NCBI RefSeq assembly: GCF_020731415.2
Contig: NZ_CP088273.1
Span: 2,423,001-2,487,000, forward strand
Direction of reading: 5' to 3'
Length of the DNA stretch: 64,000 nt
Source: Phyllobacterium sp. T1293
GTDB taxonomy: Bacteria; Pseudomonadota; Alphaproteobacteria; Rhizobiales; Rhizobiaceae
The position numbers were made by a program, and so were the translations under genes. Every line of letters begins with the position of its first letter. The stretch's first letter is position 1. The notes beneath the pieces are model-generated. The model was not told where the DNA came from and searched no databases. It saw nothing but the letters and a program-made list of their open reading frames with translations. Of this stretch, positions 28,078-39,025 are shown one piece after another.

Positions 28078-29286
28078 TCAGACGCGTTCGATAATGGTTG
28101 CTGTGCCCATACCGGCACCAATGCACAGTGTGACCAGTGCTACATTCAGGTCGCGGCGTTCCAGTTCGTCAAGAACCGTGCCGAGGATCATCGCACCGGT
28201 TGCACCGAGCGGGTGGCCCATGGCGATGGCACCACCATTCACGTTGATCTTGTCGCGCGGAATATTGAAAGCCTGCATATAGCGCAGGACAACAGCCGCA
28301 AAAGCTTCATTGAGTTCGAACAGATCAATGTCTGAAATCTTCATCTTGGCGCGCTTGAGCAGCTTTTCGGTGACATCAACCGGACCTGTCAGCATCAATG
28401 CCGGATCGGAACCAATATTGGCAAAGGCGCGGATACGGGCGCGCGGCTTGGCGCTGAGCGCCTTGCCCGCACTCTTCGAGCCGAGAAGAACGCCAGCAGC
28501 GCCGTCAACGATACCGGAGGAATTACCGGCATGGTGGACGTGGTTGATGGTTTCAACTTCCGGATGCGCCTGAATGCCAACGGCGTTGAAGCCGCCCATT
28601 TCGCCGGGCATCACAAAGGATGGGTTGAGGGAAGCCAGCGCCTGCATATCCGTGGTCGGACGCATATGCTCATCATGGTCGAGGATTGTCAGACCGTTCT
28701 GGTCCTTGATGCTGAGCACCGAATTCTTGAAGTAGCCCTTCTTCCACGCTTCACCGGCGCGCTTCTGGCTTTCGACCGCATAGGCGTCAACATCATCGCG
28801 GGTGAAACCGTATTTGGTGGCGATCAGATCGGCTGAGACGCCCTGTGGCATGAAATAACCGGGCAGGCCAACGGATGGGTCCATGTACCAGGCACCGCCG
28901 GACATACCCATGCCAACGCGCGACATGGATTCCACACCACCAGCGATAACGATGTCATCGGCACCCTGCACGATCTTGGCGGCGGCAAAGTTTATCGCAT
29001 CGAGACCTGACGCACAGAAGCGCGAAATCTGCATTCCCGGTGCCTTGAAATCGTAACCGGCTTCAAAAGCCGAAGAGCGCGGAATAACAGCGCCCGCTTC
29101 ACCAACGGGATCAACACAACCATAGATGATGTCATCAACCAGTCCCGTGTCGAGACCATTGCGGTCGCGCAGTGCTTCCAGCACCTTGGCGCCGAGACGG
29201 ACAGCAGGCACTTCATGCAGACTGCCATCCTTCTTGCCCTTGCCGCGCGGTGTGCGGACGTGGTCATAAATATATGCTTCGGCCAT
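28078..29286 (-). CDS. fadA: Acetyl-CoA C-acyltransferase (thiolase)
   Basis: 402 residues, cytoplasmic thiolase cleaving 3-ketoacyl-CoA. The acyl-accepting Cys is in [11 protein letters not shown] (near 90), the catalytic His in [15 protein letters not shown] (near 360), and the second Cys in TLCIGAGMG near the end; NEAFA is also present. The gene lies 13 bases before the fadB-like gene and 26 bases after the acyl-CoA dehydrogenase, forming one leftward unit. Spacing, strand and content point to a complete beta-oxidation spiral. Confidence 0.94.
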   Translation of the reverse strand: MAEAYIYDHVRTPRGKGKKDGSLHEVPAVRLGAKVLEALRDRNGLDTGLVDDIIYGCVDPVGEAGAVIPRSSAFEAGYDFKAPGMQISRFCASGLDAINFAAAKIVQGADDIVIAGGVESMSRVGMGMSGGAWYMDPSVGLPGYFMPQGVSADLIATKYGFTRDDVDAYAVESQKRAGEAWKKGYFKNSVLSIKDQNGLTILDHDEHMRPTTDMQALASLNPSFVMPGEMGGFNAVGIQAHPEVETINHVHHAGNSSGIVDGAAGVLLGSKSAGKALSAKPRARIRAFANIGSDPALMLTGPVDVTEKLLKRAKMKISDIDLFELNEAFAAVVLRYMQAFNIPRDKINVNGGAIAMGHPLGATGAMILGTVLDELERRDLNVALVTLCIGAGMGTATIIERV

Positions 29287-29312
29287 TTCATTCTCCCTTT
29301 TCGAACCGTAGC

Positions 29313-30485
<1,173 letters not shown>

Positions 30486-30517
30486 TTCTAACCTCCCTAG
30501 AAATCATCGCTCATCAC

Positions 30518-30541
30518 AAATGGGGGCCTCCGCCCCCATTT
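30518..30541 (-). terminator. Hairpin between the two acyl-CoA dehydrogenase genes
   Basis: A perfect 10-bp stem, AAATGGGGGC with GCCCCCATTT and a four-base loop, just downstream of the long acyl-CoA dehydrogenase stop. There is no T-run, so it may be a partial terminator or an mRNA-stability element dividing the operon. Confidence 0.55.
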
Positions 30542-30549
30542 GCCAGAAA

Positions 30550-32343
30550 TCAGAATGCTTCTGCGGCCAGCGTCATCATCGTGTCCGCGCCGGTCTGGAT
30601 GCGGGCGAGATGAGCCGATGTCTCGGGCATCACACGTTCCATGAAGAACTTTCCAGTGACCAGTTTGGTCTCGTAGAAATCCTTCTTGGCGGTGCCTTCT
30701 GCCAGTTTCGCATGGGAAGCCTTGGCAATCTGCGCCCACATGTAACCCAGCGAAACCAGCCCGAAGAGATGCATATAATCAGTCGAGGCTGCACCGGCAT
30801 TATCAGGGTTCGCCATGCCGTTCTGCATCAGCCACATGGAGGCGGCCTGCAGATCGTTAAGGCCTTTCTTCAGATGCTTGGTGAAGAAGGCCAGCTTTTC
30901 ATCGCCGCGGTTCTCTTCGCAGAAATCGCCGACTTCCTTGAAAAAGGCCATGACGGCACGGCCGCCATTGGCACCAAGCTTGCGGCCAACGAGATCAAGT
31001 GCCTGCACGCCATTGGCGCCTTCATAAATCATGGCAATACGTGCATCGCGCACATACTGGCTCATACCGTGTTCTTCGATATAGCCATGACCGCCATAGA
31101 CCTGCTGTGCCATCACGGCGTGCTCAAAACCCTTATCGGTCAGAACGCCCTTGAGAATGGGGGTCATCAGGCCGAGAATATCGTCGGCAATCTGCTTGTC
31201 GCCTTCATCGTCGGAACGGTGTGCCACATCAGACTTGAGGGCAGACCAGAGAATGAACGCGCGGCCCGCTTCATTGAATGACTTGATGGTCATCAGGATA
31301 CGGCGAATATCCGGATGAACGATAATCGGGTCGGCCTTTTTGTCCGCCGCCTTCGGTCCGGTCAGAGCGCGGCCCTGAATACGCTCGCGGGCATATTCCA
31401 CCGCATTCTGATAGGCGATTTCGCCAATGGACAGACCCTGCAGGGCAACGCCCAGACGCGCTTCGTTCATCATCGTGAACATGGCGCGCAGGCCCTTGTT
31501 CTCGCCGCCGATCAGATAGCCTGTCGCTTCATCATAGTTCATCACGCAGGTGGAATTGGCGTGGATGCCCATCTTTTCTTCGATCGATCCACACGACACA
31601 CCGTTGCGGGTGCCGGCATTGCCGCTGTCGTCAAGATTGAACTTGGGAACGATAAACAGGGAAATACCCTTCACACCCTCAGGCGCGCCCTCAATGCGGG
31701 CAAGCACCAGATGGATGATATTCTCGGACATATCGTGTTCGCCAGCCGAGATGAAAATCTTCTGGCCTGATATTTTGTACGAACCGTCAGCATTCGGCAC
31801 AGCCTTGGTACGCAGCAGGCCAAGATCGGTGCCGCAATGCGGCTCGGTGAGGTTCATTGTGCCCGTCCAGGTGCCATCGACCATTTTCGGCAGATAGGTC
31901 TGCTTCTGGTCGTCTGTGCCGTGGGTAAGGATCGCCGCAATCGCGCCCTGCGTCAGGCCGGGATACATCACAAGCGCCATATTCGCCGAGGACATATATT
32001 CCCCAACGGCCACATGCAGCGCATAGGGCAGGCCCTGACCGCCGAATTCCGCCGGTATGGAAAGGCTCATCCAGCCGCCTTCGCGGTACTGGTCAAAGGC
32101 AGCCTTGAAACCCTTTGGTGTCGTGACCGTGCCATCCGCATGGCGCACGCAACCTTCATGGTCGCCGGACTGGTTGATCGGAAACAGAGTGTTTTCCGCC
32201 AGCTTGGCACCTTCGCTCAAGATTGCTTCGACGATATCCGGCGATGCATCCGCGAATCCTGGCAGATTGTTGTAGCGTTCATAGCCCAGAACATCGTTCA
32301 AAATGAAAAGCGTGTCTTCAACGGGCGCGCGATAACTCGGCAT
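30550..32343 (-). CDS. Acyl-CoA dehydrogenase, ~600-residue class with C-terminal extension
   Basis: 597 residues from ATG 32343 (GGAGG six bases upstream). The N-terminal helix [19 protein letters not shown] and total length are typical of the DmdC/AcdA-like class. Core motifs are [44 protein letters not shown], and the catalytic region [26 protein letters not shown] with Glu present. A ~120-residue C-terminal domain (ACAD_C-like) follows. Substrate is probably a long or branched acyl-CoA, or a thio-acyl-CoA as in DmdC; the sequence alone does not decide. It is the first gene of the leftward beta-oxidation cluster, and a 32-bp operator lies about 75 bases upstream of its start. Confidence 0.92.
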   Translation of the reverse strand: MPSYRAPVEDTLFILNDVLGYERYNNLPGFADASPDIVEAILSEGAKLAENTLFPINQSGDHEGCVRHADGTVTTPKGFKAAFDQYREGGWMSLSIPAEFGGQGLPYALHVAVGEYMSSANMALVMYPGLTQGAIAAILTHGTDDQKQTYLPKMVDGTWTGTMNLTEPHCGTDLGLLRTKAVPNADGSYKISGQKIFISAGEHDMSENIIHLVLARIEGAPEGVKGISLFIVPKFNLDDSGNAGTRNGVSCGSIEEKMGIHANSTCVMNYDEATGYLIGGENKGLRAMFTMMNEARLGVALQGLSIGEIAYQNAVEYARERIQGRALTGPKAADKKADPIIVHPDIRRILMTIKSFNEAGRAFILWSALKSDVAHRSDDEGDKQIADDILGLMTPILKGVLTDKGFEHAVMAQQVYGGHGYIEEHGMSQYVRDARIAMIYEGANGVQALDLVGRKLGANGGRAVMAFFKEVGDFCEENRGDEKLAFFTKHLKKGLNDLQAASMWLMQNGMANPDNAGAASTDYMHLFGLVSLGYMWAQIAKASHAKLAEGTAKKDFYETKLVTGKFFMERVMPETSAHLARIQTGADTMMTLAAEAF

Positions 32344-32877
32344 CAGTTTCCTCCAAAACATAAACGAGCAAAACGGCCCGGAGACTTCGGTGCCGTCGGA
32401 TTTTCCATCTCTCTAACAAATTTTGACGTTTCCGTAAACGTCAAAATTTTGTGATATTTTGCCCCTGTGGATCAATCTTTCTGAATTGGGTGTCTTGTTC
32501 AATGGGATTGCGGCGATGAAAAATGGATTCGAGCGATTTCGACGAGTGCCTGAGTTCATAGATTACAATGGTACCGTATCACATTTTTAACGTTTGCAGC
32601 CCATCTCTTAACCACTTGTTTACCACGTTTCGCCAATGTCACGGTGTCGGTGAACCGTGTCTATAAGTGATTTGTTTTTCACGGCTTGTCGGACCGCATG
32701 GGGCGAACAGTCCCGGCTTTCCGGATAGCAATGTGCAGAACGCATTCAGAAGCTTCGGAAGACCGAGACGACAATGCCAGGAGTGACAGGCGAACATAGC
32801 CAGTACTTCCGGCCCTGCCCCGTAGGACAGAATTAACCCGCCAGACCCCTGGCGTAACCACGGCAAAGCAGGCGTCC
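32344..32877. other. Long intergenic region between beta-oxidation operon and podJ-like gene
   Basis: About 530 bases. It contains the operator at 32418-32449. The rest (32450-32877) is AT-rich up to 32640 and then GC-rich. Open frames on the minus strand between 32639 and 32963 resemble no known protein and overlap the start of the next gene. No RNA gene or terminator is recognised. Confidence 0.5.
32418..32449. promoter_or_regulatory. Palindromic operator upstream of the beta-oxidation operon
   Basis: A perfect palindrome of two 14-base arms, AAATTTTGACGTTT and AAACGTCAAAATTT, around CCGT. It lies 75-106 bases before the acyl-CoA dehydrogenase ATG. The arm core ACGTTT..4..AAACGT recurs at 46439-46454. 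The shape fits a dimeric TetR- or MerR-type repressor such as those of fatty-acid or branched-chain acyl-CoA catabolism (PsrA/FadR/LiuR-like); the regulator itself is not in the window. Confidence 0.75.
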
Positions 32878-35800
32878 ATGACGAACCAAAGGTCACTACT
32901 GGAACAGGTCAATGTGAACCGCTCACGCCGCGAGACTTCATCGCTTGATGGTATCAATCGCACGCTCGAAGCGCTGGAAGCCCAGCTGCGCGACTCGATG
33001 GAACCCGAATATCCCGAAGATGATCAGAGCGATATTGCTGACCGTTTTGCCGCCCTCGCCTCGCGTGCTGGGAGCACAGGCACTCCAATGCACAAGCCAT
33101 CCGACGATCTGCCCGCCTTTGCCAGCAAGCCACAGAACGGCAAGCACGATCTTTCTGCCATCGCTGCCCGTATCAAGCAGCTGCGGGAAGAAATGCGCGA
33201 CGATACCCGCACGCCCACACGTCCCTATACTGAACCACACACGCAAACCTTGCAGCGTTTGAACCAGTCAACGGCCAGCCGCCAGCCGAACAATGTTATC
33301 GGTCGTGGCGATGAGAACCATCTCTCAATGCTGCGCGGTGATCTTGACGAGCTGAAGCGCACCGTCACGGCACTGGCTCGTGAAGAACAGGTCAAGAGCC
33401 TCAACAATCGCCGGGATGCGATGGACGAGCATATCTCAAACACCGGCACGGCAGGTTTAAACAACCATTTCATGCGCCAGATGGATGAGAGGCTTGACGA
33501 AATCAGCCGCGCCATCGTCGCAACAGCCCGTCCCGCCCAGACAAGCCATCACGATACCGATGCGTTTGAACGTCTCGAAGCACGTATCGCGACATTGAGC
33601 AGCAAGGTCGAGGCGGTTGCCTATGACCGTACCTCTGACACTGTCCTGCAACGTATGGGCGAATTGGCCGAGCGTGTGGATCATCTGGCTGCCATGCGCA
33701 TGGCTCCGACGGTCAATCTTGATGCCCTTTCGGAACAGCTGTCTGCCGTTACCCGTCATCTGGAAAACACACCAGCCTCCATCAGCATTTCCGATTTCCG
33801 CGATCTGGAAGACCGGGTGCTGCACATCATCCACCGGCTGGAAACGGCGCCCCAGCAGGCACCCGCCGCCGATCCCGTATTCATGAACCAGATCGACCAG
33901 CGTTTTGAAGAGTTGACCCGCCGTCTCGATGACCATCACATGATGGCCGAGCACAGCGATATCAGGCTGACTGACAATCTCGAAGCCCGCTTTGACGATA
34001 TGGCGCGCTATATCGCCCAGAACGTCCCGCAGGCCGACGGCGCGAATGATGCCATTCGCAATCTTGAATTGCAGATCGCCGGTCTTGCCGAGCATCTGTC
34101 CCAGTCGAATGAACGTTACGCTGAATTCTCAGCCATTCCACCGCGCCTTGATGCGATCGAGGAATCAATGGCCATGAACCGCGACTTTGTCGTGGAGGCA
34201 GCGCGTCAGGCGGCAGCAGAAGCCATTCGCAACTCGGCCAATTTCGGCAACACCAATGATGGCGCCATCGCCCGCGAACTCGCGGATGATCTGAAAGCAC
34301 TGGAAGGCCTCGCCCGTAAATCCGAAGACCGCAACGCCAAAACCTTCGAGGCTATCCACGATACGCTGCTGAAAATCGTTGACCGTCTCGGCTCGCTGGA
34401 AAGCGGTGGGGTGGAGGGGTCACGTGCCGCTGCAAAGGCCATGGCAACAGTCGATGCCTATCAGGCACCGCAGCGCGCGGCAGAGAGCGCCTTTGAAACG
34501 CCCGTTTTTTCCAAGTTCGATGACATCTCCGCACAGGTAACACTTGCTGGCGATGACGCTGACGAACTCGAACAGTCGGCTCCAGCGCGCAAATCACTGC
34601 TTGGCAACCTGACACGCGGCATGAAATCTCGCAGTAAGCAGGAATTGGCGTACCGGGAACCAACTATCGAAGCGGTTGATAGCGACGAACAGACCGATGA
34701 CAAGGTTGACCTTGATTCCGAGATTCTGAACCGTCCGCTTGAGCCCGGCTCCGGCATGCCTGACCTGAATTCCATTCTCAAGCGCGTTCGCGATGAACGC
34801 CGCGAGATGAACCTTGCGGGTGATGCCACTGTTGGCAAGGCGGATTTCATCGCGGCCGCCCGCCGTGCTGCACAAGCCGCCGCTGCGGAAGTTGAAAGCC
34901 AGACCCGTGGTTCCGGCCATGGCAAGGATACTGCGGAAGGCAAGAAGGGCAGCCTTCTTGCGCGCCAGCGCAAACCCATTCTTCTTGCCATCGGCGCAAT
35001 CATGATTGCCATTGCCGGGCTGCAATTGAAGAACGCGTACTTTAGCGGCCCTGCTGCTATCAGCAGCGATGCGGGTTCCGTCGCGGCGCCGCTTGTGCCA
35101 ACAGTCGACCCCAAGCCACAGGTTGCCGCGGCCGTCGCCCCTGCCACGCCTGAGACATCTCCGGCTGCTATAGCACCGAAGGTTCCCGCGGAAAGCAATC
35201 AGGTCGACGATCAGGCCACGGCGCCTGCTCCAACGCAGGAAACCGTAGGCAGCCTGATTGCCGCACAGTCAGCAACAGACTTACCGGCATCAGCAAAGGT
35301 TGATACAGCAGCCACGCCGATTCCCGCCATTCCAATGGAAGCAGGCCCCGAACCACTGCGCGAGGCCGCAGCCAGCGGCAACCCCAAGGCTTTGTTTGAA
35401 ATCGGTGATCGCTACATGGATGGCCGCGGCGTCCAGAGCGACTATGCCAAGGCCGCCGAATGGTACAATCTCGCCGCCGATAAGGGTTTTGCACCGGCAC
35501 AATATCGTCTCGGCAATTTCGCTGAAAAGGGCCTCGGCGTTGCGCGCGACCTTGCCAAGGCGAAAACTTACTATCAACTGGCCGCCGAACAGGGCAATGC
35601 CAGCGCGATGCACAATCTTGCCGTGCTGTTTGCGGCCGGTGCGAATGGTACACCAGACAATGAATCCGCCGCCATGTGGTTCACGAAGGCAGCAGAACTC
35701 GGCGTGAAAGACAGCCAGTTCAATCTGGCCATTTTATCCGCCAAGGGCATGGGCGTTCCGCAGAACCTTGAGGAAAGTTACAAGTGGTTTGCGCTTGCTG

Positions 35801-36177
35801 CCAATGCCGGTGACAAGGATGCCGGCCAGAAGCGCGATGAAGTTGCGAAAGCCATGACGGCCGATCAGCTGACCCGGGCACGCGAAGCCACCGAGCTTTG
35901 GAAGCCAAAGGCGATGAACCCGGAGACCAATGCGCTCAGCACACCGGCAGAATGGCGCGAAAGCCCTGTTACAACGGGTTCGGTCGACATGGAGAAGGCG
36001 ATCCGCAATATCCAGCTGATCCTCAACAAGAACGGCTATGATGCTGGTGGTTCGGACGGCAAGATGGGGACGAAGACCCGCGATGCCATCATGGCTTTCC
36101 AGAAGACCAACGGGCTGAAGCCAACGGGTAATATCGACAAGGATCTGGTCAAGCGGCTACTTGAAAAGAACACCTAA
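32878..36177 (+). CDS. podJ: PodJ-like polarity factor: coiled coil, membrane helix, Sel1 repeats, peptidoglycan-binding domain
   Basis: 1099 residues. Residues 1-650 are acidic and rich in heptad-like MxERLDEI-type helices (long coiled coil, cytoplasmic). A single membrane helix lies near 700-720 (KPILLAIGAIMIAIAGLQ). A Pro/Ala-rich periplasmic linker (730-815) follows, then four Sel1-type repeats (about 825-990, each with the A..LG..Y..G.GV..D..KA..WY..AA..G pattern). A C-terminal peptidoglycan-binding domain ends the chain (about 1040-1098: LILNKNGYDAGGSDGKMGTKTRDAI). This order is that of PodJ proteins, which mark the new or old pole and recruit cell-cycle kinases in Caulobacter and Agrobacterium. 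It is monocistronic and followed by a strong hairpin. Confidence 0.85.
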   Translation: MTNQRSLLEQVNVNRSRRETSSLDGINRTLEALEAQLRDSMEPEYPEDDQSDIADRFAALASRAGSTGTPMHKPSDDLPAFASKPQNGKHDLSAIAARIKQLREEMRDDTRTPTRPYTEPHTQTLQRLNQSTASRQPNNVIGRGDENHLSMLRGDLDELKRTVTALAREEQVKSLNNRRDAMDEHISNTGTAGLNNHFMRQMDERLDEISRAIVATARPAQTSHHDTDAFERLEARIATLSSKVEAVAYDRTSDTVLQRMGELAERVDHLAAMRMAPTVNLDALSEQLSAVTRHLENTPASISISDFRDLEDRVLHIIHRLETAPQQAPAADPVFMNQIDQRFEELTRRLDDHHMMAEHSDIRLTDNLEARFDDMARYIAQNVPQADGANDAIRNLELQIAGLAEHLSQSNERYAEFSAIPPRLDAIEESMAMNRDFVVEAARQAAAEAIRNSANFGNTNDGAIARELADDLKALEGLARKSEDRNAKTFEAIHDTLLKIVDRLGSLESGGVEGSRAAAKAMATVDAYQAPQRAAESAFETPVFSKFDDISAQVTLAGDDADELEQSAPARKSLLGNLTRGMKSRSKQELAYREPTIEAVDSDEQTDDKVDLDSEILNRPLEPGSGMPDLNSILKRVRDERREMNLAGDATVGKADFIAAARRAAQAAAAEVESQTRGSGHGKDTAEGKKGSLLARQRKPILLAIGAIMIAIAGLQLKNAYFSGPAAISSDAGSVAAPLVPTVDPKPQVAAAVAPATPETSPAAIAPKVPAESNQVDDQATAPAPTQETVGSLIAAQSATDLPASAKVDTAATPIPAIPMEAGPEPLREAAASGNPKALFEIGDRYMDGRGVQSDYAKAAEWYNLAADKGFAPAQYRLGNFAEKGLGVARDLAKAKTYYQLAAEQGNASAMHNLAVLFAAGANGTPDNESAAMWFTKAAELGVKDSQFNLAILSAKGMGVPQNLEESYKWFALAANAGDKDAGQKRDEVAKAMTADQLTRAREATELWKPKAMNPETNALSTPAEWRESPVTTGSVDMEKAIRNIQLILNKNGYDAGGSDGKMGTKTRDAIMAFQKTNGLKPTGNIDKDLVKRLLEKNT

Positions 36178-36189
36178 ATCGACAACGGC

Positions 36190-36245
36190 GACTGTTGCGA
36201 CAAATCGTTTCGCCTTTGGGGCAACACGTTGCCCCCGCAACAGTC
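36190..36245 (+). terminator. Nested hairpin after podJ-like gene
   Basis: The outer stem GACTGTTGCG (36190-36199) pairs with CGCAACAGTC (36236-36245). It encloses an inner stem GGGGCAAC/GTTGCCCC with a two-base loop (36218-36235). It lies 13 bases after the stop. No T-run follows, so it may be a terminator or a 3'-end stabiliser. Confidence 0.6.
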
Positions 36246-36368
36246 ATTGTTTGACTTGGCGCTTGGCTGAGGGCAAGAAACTTTAAAGCATCCTGTGTCA
36301 GTCTACAGCCAGAATGCATTAAAGAATTTCTGTCATCATGGTGTGCGAACAATCGCCACAACGCCGTG

Positions 36369-37322
36369 ATGGGTTCGGGGTCTGAATTGGGTATCTACCT
36401 GCCTATAGCCGAGATTTCGGTCAATATCTTCGTGCTGTTCGGCATGGGGGCAGCGGTTGGATTCCTGTCCGGCATGTTTGGTGTCGGCGGCGGATTTCTG
36501 ATCACGCCACTGCTGATCTTCTACAACATCCCGCCTGCCGTCGCCGTTGCAACAGGTGCCAATCAGGTTATCGCATCCTCCTTCACCGGGGCGCTGACGC
36601 ATTTCAAACGCGGCTCGCTTGACGTGAAACTGGGAACGCTGCTCGTTATCGGCGGTATAGCCGGAGCCGGTATTGGTATCTATGTCTTCGTGCTCTTGCG
36701 CGAACTCGGCCAGCTCGATCTCATCGTGTCACTGCTTTACGTGGTATTTCTGAGCACAATCGGCGGTCTGATGCTGGTGGAAAGCGTCAAATCCATGCGC
36801 CGGACCAAGGCGGGACAACTCGCCACCCTCAAGAAGCCCGGCCAGCACAATTGGGTGCATCGCCTGCCCTTCAAGATGCGGTTTCGCGCCTCGAAAATCT
36901 ATGTGAGCATTATCCCGGTTCTGGTGCTTGGCGCTGCCATCGGCTTTCTCTCATCGATCATGGGTGTTGGCGGCGGCTTCATCATGGTTCCGGCCATGAT
37001 CTATCTTTTGAAAGTGCCAACCAATGTGGTTATCGGCACATCGCTCTACCAGATCGTTTTCGTGACCGCATTCACCACCGTCATGCAGGCAACGACCAAC
37101 CAATCGGTTGATATCGTGCTCGCGTTCCTGCTGATGAGCGGCGGCGTCATCGGTGCTCAATATGGCACGCGTATCGGCCAGAAACTGCGCGGCGAACAAT
37201 TGCGTGCCCTGCTCGCCACATTGGTTCTGGCCGTGGGGCTGCGCCTTGCCATCGAACTTTTTGTAACGCCCGATGATCTCTATTCAATCGCCATTGCGCT
37301 CACAGCACCGGCGGCGTCATGA
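36369..37322 (+). CDS. TauE/SafE family transporter (sulfite exporter-like)
   Basis: 317 residues, about eight membrane helices. Two halves repeat the family motif: LSGMFGVGGGFLITPLLIF (near 30) and LSSIMGVGGGFIMVPAMIY (near 200), each followed by a helix with NQVIASSF or TSLYQIVF. The family moves small sulfur- or carbon-containing anions such as sulfite, sulfoacetate or taurine; the direction and substrate here are unknown. ATG 36369 is preceded directly by an in-frame GTG 36366; neither has a clear ribosome site. Its stop overlaps the next start (ATGA), so the two genes are coupled. Confidence 0.92.
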   Translation: MGSGSELGIYLPIAEISVNIFVLFGMGAAVGFLSGMFGVGGGFLITPLLIFYNIPPAVAVATGANQVIASSFTGALTHFKRGSLDVKLGTLLVIGGIAGAGIGIYVFVLLRELGQLDLIVSLLYVVFLSTIGGLMLVESVKSMRRTKAGQLATLKKPGQHNWVHRLPFKMRFRASKIYVSIIPVLVLGAAIGFLSSIMGVGGGFIMVPAMIYLLKVPTNVVIGTSLYQIVFVTAFTTVMQATTNQSVDIVLAFLLMSGGVIGAQYGTRIGQKLRGEQLRALLATLVLAVGLRLAIELFVTPDDLYSIAIALTAPAAS

Positions 37323-38107
37323 GAACTCTCATAATTGCGTTCCTTCTGGCCATGGCATCGCTGTCCGCAGCCTTCGCACAGCAAGTTCCCGGCAATAAGG
37401 AAACTGTCGAGATCGGGCTCTCAACCGATACGATTGCGATTACGTCAGGCTTTCGGGGAACGGACCTCACCGTCTTTGGCGCTCTCGACAATGCCGATCC
37501 GCTGATCCAGCGGCAGGGCCGCTATGATATTGTCGTGATCCTGCAGGGACCCGAACGCAATTTTGTCGTTCGGCGGAAGGACCGGTTCTTCGGCGTCTGG
37601 GTCAATTCAGAATCGGTGACATTCCAGCACATCCCGGCATCCTATTCACTGGCCTCAACGCGTAGCCTTCAGGACATTGCCGTTCCCAAGACATTTGCCC
37701 AACTGGCGCTCGGCGTGAACAATATCTTTTACGAGCCCATGCCGGATGGCTTCGGCTCCAGCGCATCGCTGCGGGAATTTACGACGGAATTGCCGCGCTT
37801 GAAGCTCAAGCAAAATCTGTACAGCCAGCGTCCGGGAGATGTTCAGTTCCTGTCATCCACGCTCTTTCGCGCAACACTGTCGCTACCGGCCAACGTACCC
37901 GTCGGCAAGCATGTGGCGCGGGCTTTTCTGTTTCGCAATGGCGAATTCCTGCGTGAAAGCTCCACCAGTCTTAATATCGTAAAAGCCGGTTTGGAATATC
38001 GCATCTACAAGGCAGCACATGAAAACAGCCTGCTCTACGGTTTGTTTGCGGTGTTTCTGGCGGTCTTTACCGGCTGGATGGGCCGCCTGATGTTCCGGAA
38101 AGATTGA
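37319..38107 (+). CDS. TIGR02186 family membrane protein, TauE partner
   Basis: 262 residues: signal peptide (1-20, ALSAAFAQ), an extracytoplasmic beta-rich domain (VEIGLSTDTIAITSGFRGTDLTVFGAL at the start, YDIVVILQGPERNFVVRRK next), and one C-terminal membrane helix (about 238-256) ending in GRLMFRKD. The family is confined largely to alphaproteobacteria and is regularly encoded with a TauE/SafE protein, as here with an overlapping ATGA. It probably forms a complex with the transporter or chaperones its substrate; no activity is known. Its stop codon directly abuts the stop of the convergent methyltransferase gene. Confidence 0.9.
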   Translation: MRTLIIAFLLAMASLSAAFAQQVPGNKETVEIGLSTDTIAITSGFRGTDLTVFGALDNADPLIQRQGRYDIVVILQGPERNFVVRRKDRFFGVWVNSESVTFQHIPASYSLASTRSLQDIAVPKTFAQLALGVNNIFYEPMPDGFGSSASLREFTTELPRLKLKQNLYSQRPGDVQFLSSTLFRATLSLPANVPVGKHVARAFLFRNGEFLRESSTSLNIVKAGLEYRIYKAAHENSLLYGLFAVFLAVFTGWMGRLMFRKD

Positions 38108-39019
38108 TCAGGCGCGGCGGGCGACGATGATCAGCCCTTGCAGGGGTTCGCCGCGATCAAAACGGATCGCCTCGCGGTCAATCGTCAAAGCAACCAGACC
38201 ATGTTCGGCCAGAACCCGGCGCACATAGGCTTGCGAATGGGTATAACGCAGCGAGGATTGCAGGATCAGTTCTCCATCCTCAACGTGGGTTTCCACGGAG
38301 AAGGCGAATAGTCCATCGGAGCCAAGCGCTTCGACAAGGCGCGAAAAGGCCTTGTCGAGATCGCCGACATAGACAAAAACATCCGCTGCAATGATGAGAT
38401 CGGCCGAACCTGCGGGATAATCGAGTTCATTGACGTCACCTTTGAAGAGACGATCATAGACCCGCTTTTCTTCGGCTTTCTGCAGCATGGCCTCGGAAAG
38501 ATCCATGCCAGCCATATGATCCACATCCGCCCGGAAATAATCCCCCATCAGGCCGGTGCCGCATCCAACGTCAAGCATGGAGCGATAATGGCGTGCGGGC
38601 GCTGCTGCCTTGATAGCCTTTGCCAGCAATTCCGGTACGCGGTAGTGCAGCTTTTCCAGAAGCGCCGTCTCAAATGTCGGCGCATAGGCATCAAACAAAG
38701 TCTCGACATAGGCCGTCGGCGGATTATCAGGCACGACAGCATAACCCGAAGCCGCCAGCTTCAGCGTCGCGCCAAAACGATCACCGGGATCGCGTTCCAG
38801 CAGGCGGCGCCATGTTTCGGCAGCCGCATCGTCATCGCCTGCCGCTTCTTCCATTTCTCCCAGACGAAACAGCCCGGCGGTCCAATCCGGAACAATTTCC
38901 AATGCCTGCCGCATCAGGTCGGCGGCGGCTACATGGTCGCCGGACTCGAAAAGCATATCCGCATAGGAAGCACGGCGGTCCGCGATCAGATCACCCGATG
39001 ACAGGAACGCCCGTGCCAT
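38108..39019 (-). CDS. TPR-containing class I SAM methyltransferase
   Basis: 303 residues. Residues 10-85 form about two tetratricopeptide repeats (DRRASYADMLFESGDHVAAADLMRQALEI). A Rossmann methyltransferase domain follows, with motif I MLDVGCGTGLMGDYF (near 147), motif II GMDLSEAM, and motif III LIIAADVFVYVGDL. This TPR-methyltransferase combination is widespread in Rhizobiales; the substrate is unknown, possibly a protein or small molecule recruited by the TPRs. It starts 6 bases after the stop of the membrane protein gene upstream, so they may be one transcript. Confidence 0.88.
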   Translation of the reverse strand: MARAFLSSGDLIADRRASYADMLFESGDHVAAADLMRQALEIVPDWTAGLFRLGEMEEAAGDDDAAAETWRRLLERDPGDRFGATLKLAASGYAVVPDNPPTAYVETLFDAYAPTFETALLEKLHYRVPELLAKAIKAAAPARHYRSMLDVGCGTGLMGDYFRADVDHMAGMDLSEAMLQKAEEKRVYDRLFKGDVNELDYPAGSADLIIAADVFVYVGDLDKAFSRLVEALGSDGLFAFSVETHVEDGELILQSSLRYTHSQAYVRRVLAEHGLVALTIDREAIRFDRGEPLQGLIIVARRA

Positions 39020-39025
39020 GCTGGT

